Shown one piece after another: positions 14,357 to 19,966 of a stretch of DNA of 21,764 nt. Made by a program: the position numbers and the translations under genes. This stretch comes from a virus: IMG/VR virus record IMGVR_UViG_3300025010_000245, positions 1 to 21,764 of that record. One strand, given 5' to 3'. Numbering within the stretch: position 1 is the stretch's first letter; each line of letters opens with the position of its first letter. Under the pieces are notes generated by a model. That model searched no databases and was not told where the DNA came from. It worked only from the letters and a program-made list of their open reading frames with translations.

Positions 14357-15517
14357 TTAGAGGTTTAGTTCTTTTATAAGAATATTTTCAATATTATTAA
14401 AATCCCAGTAAGGAATTTCAATTAATTTTATTTTTTTGCTAAAACAGTAATCTTTTTTAATATCGTCTCTTCTTTTTTGCGCTTCAAATGCTTTCTCTCC
14501 GCCGAAATAATCAATGGCATAAAAATGTTGTTGCCCAGAATATTCCAAGCAAATATTATATTCTGTTAAATAAAAGTCAAAAGGAAGAAGTTTTTTGCAC
14601 TTACAATCTTTAAATTCATATTGATCAACATATTTTATTTTATGGTTTTCCAAACATTTTCTTATTTTTAACTCTCCTTTTGAGACTTTGCAGAAAGGAC
14701 ATCCCGATTTAGATTTTCCTGCTCGATGTCCGATTTTAGCTTCATAAGATTTTCCACATTTGGGACACAACCAGAAAACAGCAATCTTACTATTGGAACA
14801 TACCCTATAAGGGCTTATTGTGTTCTTACTCCAATCCCATTCCAAGAGCAAATCTGGATTTTCTTCACCTAAATTATGCCCATCAAAAATTAGTTTGTCT
14901 GACCTTTCTTTTCCCCTCTTTATATATGAGCAGTCGCGACATCTATTGCCTCTCTTAAACCTGTCAAAAACCATAAAATAATTCTTTTGACACATGTGGC
15001 AAAATATTTCTATTTTTTCTTTACATCCTAAACGTTCTTGTGAAATTAAAATATCTCCATCGCCATATAGTAAAATATAATTTCTTATATAGTCTAACGT
15101 AAATGTCTGTTCTATGCCCTGCTTTATATGAGAACATATTCCACACCGATACCCTCTCTTAAAATCAGAGAATCGCGATAAATATACATGATTATTTGGG
15201 CATATGGTTTTTAGCTTTTCGCTTACAGTTTTATATGTCTCAGAAATTAAAACATATCCCGCGTCTTCATAATATTGTTTAACTTCAGCATATGGAATTC
15301 TTAATCCTTTGCCGCGGTCTTTACTGGGGCAAAGATGGTGCCTATACCCTTTGATAAAGCTGTTCCAATCTATAGAATAAATATCATTACAGACACGACA
15401 TCTATATTCTAATTTAGTATTTGAGTTTTTATATACGGTGCTTATTAGCATCTCCCCGCTACCATTTTTCTCCACATAATCTCTAACCAAATCAATATTC
15501 CATTTTACGGCACACAT
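14357..15517 (-). CDS. Free-standing EDxHD (Vsr-like) homing endonuclease with zinc modules
   Basis: The protein is 386 residues. Residues about 280-386 are a Vsr-like nuclease of the EDxHD type (the I-Bth0305I group): G-E282, FD-F with D314, then E325 and the block EYSGQQHF with H331, followed by R-R-D351-D352-IKKDYC and a final strand IKLIEIPYW. It would nick or cut both strands at a homing site, probably in terminase or portal DNA of related phages. Residues 1-206 hold three tandem modules of about 62-66 residues with ligands C40/C43-C63 (the first knuckle of the second pair degenerate), C106/H110-C125/C128 and C173/C176-C193/C196. Residues about 215-277 resemble the treble-clef DUF4379 (LEWDWSKN, C251/C254, C273/C276). 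It has its own promoter and a switch-like leader. Terminase and portal frames on either side are intact, so it is inserted between genes. Confidence 0.9.
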   Translation of the reverse strand: MCAVKWNIDLVRDYVEKNGSGEMLISTVYKNSNTKLEYRCRVCNDIYSIDWNSFIKGYRHHLCPSKDRGKGLRIPYAEVKQYYEDAGYVLISETYKTVSEKLKTICPNNHVYLSRFSDFKRGYRCGICSHIKQGIEQTFTLDYIRNYILLYGDGDILISQERLGCKEKIEIFCHMCQKNYFMVFDRFKRGNRCRDCSYIKRGKERSDKLIFDGHNLGEENPDLLLEWDWSKNTISPYRVCSNSKIAVFWLCPKCGKSYEAKIGHRAGKSKSGCPFCKVSKGELKIRKCLENHKIKYVDQYEFKDCKCKKLLPFDFYLTEYNICLEYSGQQHFYAIDYFGGEKAFEAQKRRDDIKKDYCFSKKIKLIEIPYWDFNNIENILIKELNL

Positions 15518-15621
15518 TTTTATTCCTCCTAGTAATATTTGCTCCTATTGTTTAATACTAAGTAGAGAGATTGTCTGTTAGGAGTACAGATTTTCGGGAG
15601 CGACCCTATCTCTCTACTATT
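15518..15621 (-). promoter_or_regulatory. Structured 5' leader of the EDxHD gene (anti-Shine-Dalgarno switch candidate)
   Basis: The predicted transcript starts near 15621. P1 pairs 15608-15618 with 15561-15571 (11 bp, AGUAGAGAGAU/AUCUCUCUACU). Inside it P2 is a GGG/CCC mini-hairpin (15604-15606 with 15596-15598), and P3 pairs 15586-15590 with 15574-15578 (UCUGU/ACAGA). The P3 loop 15579-15585 reads ACUCCUA. Six bases of it, CUCCUA, are complementary to UAGGAG at 15542-15547 and equally to UAGGAG at 15526-15531, the Shine-Dalgarno sequence seven bases before the ATG. Architecture, order and length match the leader at 7918-8025, although the stems and loop have different sequences. Confidence 0.7.
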
Positions 15622-15627
15622 ACTACT

Positions 15628-15656
15628 ATATTACCATACTATTACAATTTTGTCAA
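15628..15656 (-). promoter_or_regulatory. Sigma-70/sigma-A type promoter of the EDxHD gene
   Basis: The -35 box TTGACA is at 15651-15656, three bases after the terminase stop codon, and the -10 box TAATAT at 15628-15633, with a 17-base spacer ending TATGG (extended -10 TGG). It has the same boxes, spacing and TGGTAATAT core as the promoter at 8032-8060. Confidence 0.8.
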
Positions 15657-15659
15657 GTG

Positions 15660-17489
15660 TTAAAATCCATAAGTCAACCCCATAACCGCCGTCCAGTCAT
15701 CTCCAGTGTCTTGCTCTTGCAGTAAATCCTGATCAAGCAAACTGGCAAAAAAGTTACCATAGGCTAAGCTACTGTATCGGTCTTTCCTTGCAGTAGATGT
15801 TGCGGTTTCTAATTTAATATTTCCTCCGATAATAGCCATTTCTAAGTTAATACATTCATTAACTAATAAATTAATTTGCACATAGGATTGTAGGAATGAT
15901 GCGCGAACTTCTGGATCTATTTTACTATCAACAAATTCTTTATTGTTTTTTAGCAGATAGGTTTCAGCGTCTGCATCTTTTACCAAGAAATCAACCATCT
16001 TCTTTTGTAATTTGTCTCGTAATTCAACAGCTATTTGCGAATTAAGTTTAGCATCTGCGCTAATCGGATATATAATAGGCAGTGCATTTAAAGCGCTGGT
16101 ATGATTCAGAAGTTCTTCATATTTTACATTATCCAATGACGGATGGCTCATACTGGTCATAGCAGGATATTCTTCGTTGCGCTCCGAATCCTTTGTTACC
16201 ATGCCCAGTTGTTCATAAACGGAAACGCCGATATTAGCAACATCGAGCACGATGAAGTCGGCCTCAAAATCCCACCATAATTGCTTTATGCGCAACCCCT
16301 GAGTCATACTGTTCTTGCCACTGAACGATTCCATATAGACAACCTCGCGTCGATATCCTTTGTGAGTGGGCAGAAGCCTGATACAACTGGAAACCGCCAG
16401 GTCATTTGCTTTACCGCCTCTACTGGCGATATCACAGGTCAAAATACGAATTTCGTCATCCTGTTTGGGAATCCCATAAAGATTTTTCTTGGGGTTGTGA
16501 TTGTAATTATCACTCCTCTGTGGATAAAACGCCTTTTCTATTTTTCTCGCTTTTTCAAACATGCTCAACTTAAAGTAGGCATTAGTACTTTCACCCCATG
16601 GAATATTATCATATTCTTCCAAAGCGGTGATTTCATCCATCTTGCTTTTTTCCCTCTTGATTTGAGCAGCGGTTTTAATATTGTGTAAAATAGACAAACT
16701 ATAATCCAGACATATTACGCCACACTTTTCACCCTTGAGCATCATTGACAAGTTCTTCTTGGTTTCGTCATACCACCATAATCCCTTATGGTAAGCAGAG
16801 GAAATAAATGCTTCTTTAGGCTCTTCTTTCAAAATTTCTATACCAGCATATTCTGGCAAATTTAAATAAGGAGCTTGACGAATATAAGAAAATGGTCTGA
16901 TAACGGCGTCGACTACAGCCTTATCAATTAACCGGAATTCTTCATATATGGTAAACGTTGAACGTCGACCACGGCTGCTATCTTTACTAGCCACAACTTT
17001 AATCACGCTACCGTTATGAAAATCAACTTGCCATTTATTCATATTAGTGGTGATATTACTAATCTCTCTAGCCAAGTTGGGATGATCGTTTGCCAGACTT
17101 GTAATCTTATCCGATACAATCAATCCCGCTTGTTCCTTGGTACTACTACAAACAACAATCTCAGATCGAGGATATAGAATAGCCTTTGCACATGCAAATA
17201 CAGCAAGTAACCAGGTTTTGCCATCGGCTCGGCTCGCTATGGCGACAAAAGAGTCGCTTACCGACATTAAATATATCCAGATTATCTGAAAGAAGTATAA
17301 CTTAATACCTAGGTAATGACTTACGAAAAAATGAATATTGCGACGATAAAGCGTACACCAGTCGATGATGTTATCAATTCTCTTCTCATCCATTTTCTGT
17401 GATGTTACAATTTCTTTCGGACGCTTAAACACATCTTGATTATTGGCGTTTTTTATTCTATCATTTTGAAAATTCTTATGCGAAGGCAT
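15660..17489 (-). CDS. terL: Terminase large subunit (DNA-packaging ATPase and nuclease)
   Basis: The 609-residue protein packages phage DNA: its N-terminal ATPase drives translocation through the portal and its C-terminal nuclease cuts the concatemer. Walker A is S86-R-A-D-G-K91-T92, the arginine-containing variant of terminases. The Walker B region is FTIYEEF at 179-185 with E183/E184, where Tyr182 replaces the usual Asp. The coupling motif is SSAY at 230-233. The RNase H-like nuclease has D353 (ILTCDIASRGG), D416 (DFIVLDVAN) and D570 (RKDRYSSLAYG), the three metal-binding acids. Length is normal. The ATG overlaps the TAA stop of the small subunit gene as TAATG, so they are coupled. The gene is followed by the promoter of the endonuclease gene. 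Confidence 0.97.
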   Translation of the reverse strand: MPSHKNFQNDRIKNANNQDVFKRPKEIVTSQKMDEKRIDNIIDWCTLYRRNIHFFVSHYLGIKLYFFQIIWIYLMSVSDSFVAIASRADGKTWLLAVFACAKAILYPRSEIVVCSSTKEQAGLIVSDKITSLANDHPNLAREISNITTNMNKWQVDFHNGSVIKVVASKDSSRGRRSTFTIYEEFRLIDKAVVDAVIRPFSYIRQAPYLNLPEYAGIEILKEEPKEAFISSAYHKGLWWYDETKKNLSMMLKGEKCGVICLDYSLSILHNIKTAAQIKREKSKMDEITALEEYDNIPWGESTNAYFKLSMFEKARKIEKAFYPQRSDNYNHNPKKNLYGIPKQDDEIRILTCDIASRGGKANDLAVSSCIRLLPTHKGYRREVVYMESFSGKNSMTQGLRIKQLWWDFEADFIVLDVANIGVSVYEQLGMVTKDSERNEEYPAMTSMSHPSLDNVKYEELLNHTSALNALPIIYPISADAKLNSQIAVELRDKLQKKMVDFLVKDADAETYLLKNNKEFVDSKIDPEVRASFLQSYVQINLLVNECINLEMAIIGGNIKLETATSTARKDRYSSLAYGNFFASLLDQDLLQEQDTGDDWTAVMGLTYGF

Positions 17490-18442
17490 TACGCCTCACT
17501 TTGTGATGAATCGTCTTCCAACGTATCATCTCTGTCTACCGCACCTTCAAAATCAAAGTTCCTTTGAACACCCCAGAAATTAAGGAACGGTCTTAGTATG
17601 TGTTTCTTCCAATAATCATTGATGTTGCTAACGTCCTTGTAAATATCTTGATCCTTATACCACTCCGCAGGTTTTAACTTTTCAATATCTGCCAACCATA
17701 TGCCAAATGCCTCAGAACTTTTTGTTCCATCGGCAGTCTTTTTCTGGTCTGGGCGAATCGCGGAATTGCTCATCATTTCACCAAGAGCTTTTACACGTTT
17801 TTCAACGTTATTGCCTGAAGCCCTGTCATTTTCTATTTCCAGCAATTGAAAGCATATTTCCCTCAAAAGAATGGCTTTGGGACGATCATCTTTAACATCG
17901 CGTCCACCCAACTCATTAAATTCATTCTGTAAATAGGCAATATCTTCATATGATTTGCCCTTACCCCAAAACGCCTGTAGTTCCTGATAAGTTGCATCTG
18001 CATCTTCTTCTGGTGTATTGACAACTATAGAAGCAACGGAAGGATATTCTTCGAAAGTTAAAGACTGATCATCTGCTAAATTACTAAGCGTGGATAATTT
18101 GCTCTTATATATGCCAAATACAGTAATATCTTCTTGTCCCTTTGCTTTTAATTTATCAATATGGGTTCTAGTGGAATCTACGGCATTGGCGTTCCACCCC
18201 ACGTTTAGGATTTTGCATGTGCGCAGTAATGCTTTTTCAAAATTTCTTTCAATAGTAAAAGCGTTGTCATAGATTTCTCCACAGCATTTGCGGCAAATTG
18301 ACATGAAATTATTTTTATCGAGCACGGCGTCCGTGGCGGAGTAGTATTCTTTTGCCACTTTATCTTTCATACATCGGCGACAATATATTAACTTTTCATC
18401 AGATTTACCCGATGTTCTAATCAAACTTTTTGCTTTAGGCAT
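17489..18442 (-). CDS. Probable terminase small subunit with N-terminal zinc finger
   Basis: The protein is 317 residues. The N-terminus carries C21-x2-C24 and C50-x2-C53 (CRRC and CRKC), a zinc finger, followed by a mostly helical body (NFEKALLRTCKILNVGWN, LREICFQLLEIEND) and an acidic tail from about 300. A helical centre of about 150-240 could serve for ring formation. Small terminases bind the packaging start on the DNA and stimulate the large subunit. The call rests on the one-base overlap with the large subunit gene, size and DNA-binding finger; there is no clear helix-turn-helix. The start is ATG at 18440-18442 with AGGAG about ten bases before. Longer than most small terminases (140-250 residues), it may have an extra domain. 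Confidence 0.75.
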   Translation of the reverse strand: MPKAKSLIRTSGKSDEKLIYCRRCMKDKVAKEYYSATDAVLDKNNFMSICRKCCGEIYDNAFTIERNFEKALLRTCKILNVGWNANAVDSTRTHIDKLKAKGQEDITVFGIYKSKLSTLSNLADDQSLTFEEYPSVASIVVNTPEEDADATYQELQAFWGKGKSYEDIAYLQNEFNELGGRDVKDDRPKAILLREICFQLLEIENDRASGNNVEKRVKALGEMMSNSAIRPDQKKTADGTKSSEAFGIWLADIEKLKPAEWYKDQDIYKDVSNINDYWKKHILRPFLNFWGVQRNFDFEGAVDRDDTLEDDSSQSEA

Positions 18443-18474
18443 TTTCTATGTACTCCTATTATTTAAAAATAATC

Positions 18475-18490
18475 GCATCATAAAAGATGC
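18475..18490 (-). terminator. Weak terminator-like hairpin after the tRNA gene
   Basis: Inverted repeat GCATC/GATGC with a 6-nt loop, followed in the RNA by GATTATTTTT. The 5-bp stem and interrupted U-run suggest at most a partial terminator or a tRNA 3'-processing boundary. It lies 32 bases before the small terminase start. Confidence 0.4.
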
Positions 18491-18513
18491 ATATTGAAAT
18501 TTGTGTTACTAAG

Positions 18514-18587
18514 AGCTCCAAAGAGGAATTGAACCCCTGACATCCTCATTACAGGTGAGGCGCTCTACCAACATGAGCTATTGGAGC
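18514..18587 (-). tRNA. tRNA-Thr (anticodon UGU)
   Basis: A 74-nt cloverleaf reads on the minus strand. The acceptor GCTCCAA/TTGGAGC is a perfect 7 bp, the D stem is GCTC/GAGC with GG in the loop, and the anticodon stem CCTCA/TGAGG encloses the loop CCTGTAA. The variable loop has 5 nt, and the T arm AGGGG/CCTCT has the loop TTCAATT. Positions 34-36 are TGT, so threonine (ACA codons). Two oddities are C at position 33, where nearly all tRNAs have U, and U at discriminator position 73. No CCA is encoded. The stems are intact, so it is not simply decayed. It sits between the surface-protein genes and the terminase genes, right after an 18-bp hairpin. Confidence 0.9.
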
Positions 18588-18591
18588 CAAG

Positions 18592-18638
18592 TATAGTCAT
18601 AGAAGGAATAACTGGCAATAATTCCTTCTACGACTATA
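18592..18638 (-). repeat. 18-bp hairpin directly before the tRNA
   Basis: Arms 18592-18609 and 18621-18638 are inverted repeats of 18 bases with an 11-nt loop. The single non-Watson-Crick position is G-U in minus-strand RNA but A-C in plus-strand RNA, which indicates that the structure works in the minus-strand transcript. It ends four bases before the tRNA 5' end and has no U-tract. A nuclease-processing signal that frees the tRNA, or a 3' protector of the upstream mRNA, is likelier than a terminator. Confidence 0.75.
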
Positions 18639-18661
18639 TAATGAAATCGTTCTTTTATGTA

Positions 18662-18982
18662 CTATTCAAATACGGGATGAACCGTAAATGTATCGGCTGT
18701 AGCCACCCATTGACCGTTTTCGGTATTTACTCTAGCGCTAATATACCAAACACCAGGCATACTGATGTCGCCTGCGACTGAGACATACTTTATCCTGCCA
18801 TTTTTACCATCGCTATCAAATACTGCGGGTCGATTGAAAGTAGTTCTATCTGGTCGTTTAAATAAAATTACGTTGGATGCGCTGGTTCCGCCGGATAAAT
18901 CTACCGGTACTCCACTATCTGATATGTTTACAATAAACACGGTGCCGGTGTCCCCGCAATGGATATCCGTCATAGCAGCCAT
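18662..18982 (-). CDS. Ig-like virion protein similar to the BppU N-terminal domain
   Basis: The protein is 106 residues. The pattern IHCGDTGTVFIVNISDSGVP, VDLSGGTSASNVILFKRPD, a middle stretch DGKNGRIKYVSVAGDI and PGVWYISARVNTENGQWVATADTFTVHP is that of a small beta-sandwich domain widespread in phages and related to the N-terminal domain of the baseplate upper protein BppU. There it helps attach receptor-binding proteins to the baseplate; here the domain stands alone. The ATG at 18980-18982 is three bases after the TAA of the small upstream ORF. No membrane segment or signal peptide is present. Confidence 0.8.
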   Translation of the reverse strand: MAAMTDIHCGDTGTVFIVNISDSGVPVDLSGGTSASNVILFKRPDRTTFNRPAVFDSDGKNGRIKYVSVAGDISMPGVWYISARVNTENGQWVATADTFTVHPVFE

Positions 18983-18985
18983 ATA

Positions 18986-19138
18986 TTACCTCGCAATCAC
19001 CAGGACGTTTTGAATGACGCCCTGTGCTTCTAAAATTTGTTTGATATAAAGTGTTTTTTGGTATAATCGCGTAGCAGACATTTTAAAAGAAATTTGTCGT
19101 TGTATAGACACTCGGAATTCAAAGGTATCAGCGTTCAC
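18986..19138 (-). CDS. Small coupled ORF of unknown function (50 aa)
   Basis: A GTG start at 19136-19138 is preceded by GAGGTGA at a good distance, and the ORF ends three bases before the Ig-like gene. The product is basic and starts VNADTFEFRVSIQRQISFKM. It overlaps the previous small ORF by 11 bases. Dense packing, a good ribosome site and a complete fill of the gap support a real gene. I do not recognise the protein. Confidence 0.6.
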   Translation of the reverse strand: MNADTFEFRVSIQRQISFKMSATRLYQKTLYIKQILEAQGVIQNVLVIAR

Positions 19139-19295
19139 AACTCACCTCAAACACCCTGCATATTTTCAATGTAATCTCCTTTGTGGGTTGCCAGAAAAAT
19201 GATATGATCTCGGCAATAAATTTCCTAGAATATCCCCAAGAAACAATACCGCCGAAGTTGTTGACGTTTCTTCCATATCCTCTCGCAACTATCAT
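19128..19295 (-). CDS. Small coupled ORF of unknown function (55 aa)
   Basis: The ATG at 19293-19295 overlaps the TGA stop of the 221-aa gene as ATGA, a classic coupling. The protein starts MIVARGYGRNVNNFGGIVSW and has a basic C-terminal half. A short ORF opening with a similar Gly/Arg-rich piece is often found next to this type of structural gene in phages, as far as I recall. Function is unknown. Confidence 0.65.
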   Translation of the reverse strand: MIVARGYGRNVNNFGGIVSWGYSRKFIAEIISFFWQPTKEITLKICRVFEVSCER

Positions 19296-19957
19296 TCCAA
19301 TTCCTCGCGGCGTTCACTACCTTGACCCCTGTATTTCTGCAAACCATCGGCGTCCTCATACAATTGAGCACTTAATAGTATACTGCCGTCTTCGGCGTAA
19401 ATAGTCATCACGCCTGTAAGGGGATCTGTTATCATCTTATTTTTTAGAATGGCGGTGATAATGCTGGTTTCGTATGACATATCACTTAGCGATTTACCAA
19501 ATGTGTTGACGTTGGTGTGGTTTATCAACAGGCTCTCCCAAACAGCAGTAGCAATTTCTTCTGGGGTTGGAGGAGTGACACCGCCTCCGGTGGCAACAGT
19601 AATTGCCTGCACCGGTTGCTGATAATTAATTCTAACAGTATAAGCGCCGTCGGTATTGTTGAATGGGTCTCCACCACCGTCAACAAGCAATATGCCGTCA
19701 CTAATAGTAACAGTATGATTTGCCTCTTGCGGTTTTAGTTTCCACCCATTCATCAAAAACGCATAAATAGGAATAGCCGTTCCAACTATGGGGTCGATGT
19801 CGTTACCACCGACTTGACTAAAAGCAGGGAGATATTTTGAATTATCAGACGTAAGAAACCAGTCTACCCACCGTGACCATAATTGACGAACCGACAAAGA
19901 TGTTGTTCCGGTGGTCAAGGTTATTACTTTTGTCAAACCATTAAAGCTCAGTCCCAT
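19292..19957 (-). CDS. Phage structural protein of a widespread fibre/baseplate-associated family
   Basis: The protein is 221 residues. The N-terminal module, about 5-120, has KVITL at 10-14, LWSRWVDWFLTSDNSKYLP around 26-44, NGWK at 70-73 and QEANHTVTISDGILLVDGGG; this run is typical of a family common in uncultured and environmental phages, and I treat it as a virion surface or fibre-linked protein. A Gly/Pro hinge at 124-133 leads to a helix (EEIATAVWESLL) and a small C-terminal domain ending GQGSERREELE. The ribosome site AGGAG overlaps the stop codon of the upstream 462-aa gene, five bases from the ATG at 19955-19957, so translation is coupled. The exact virion location is not known to me. 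Confidence 0.75.
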   Translation of the reverse strand: MGLSFNGLTKVITLTTGTTSLSVRQLWSRWVDWFLTSDNSKYLPAFSQVGGNDIDPIVGTAIPIYAFLMNGWKLKPQEANHTVTISDGILLVDGGGDPFNNTDGAYTVRINYQQPVQAITVATGGGVTPPTPEEIATAVWESLLINHTNVNTFGKSLSDMSYETSIITAILKNKMITDPLTGVMTIYAEDGSILLSAQLYEDADGLQKYRGQGSERREELE

Positions 19958-19966
19958 GGTTACTCC

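Noticed and set aside
14357-15659. Endonuclease gene as part of a group I intron or intein in the terminase or portal gene.
   Set aside because: Both flanking genes are complete with intact motifs and their own starts and stops, and the insert has its own promoter and ribosome site, so it is free-standing.
15518-15659. Known metabolite riboswitch (preQ1, SAM or similar) as explanation of the leader.
   Set aside because: No conserved core of these classes was recognised, and the gene downstream is a nuclease without metabolic link.
18514-18638. tRNA gene as a prophage attachment site with the inverted repeat as att core.
   Set aside because: No integrase or partial tRNA repeat is visible, and the tRNA is inside the phage structural operon.
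18975-18990. GGTAATATATGG before the Ig-like gene as a third copy of the promoter -10 region.
   Set aside because: No TTGACA-like box lies 16-18 bases upstream, and the stretch includes the end of one small gene and the start of the next.
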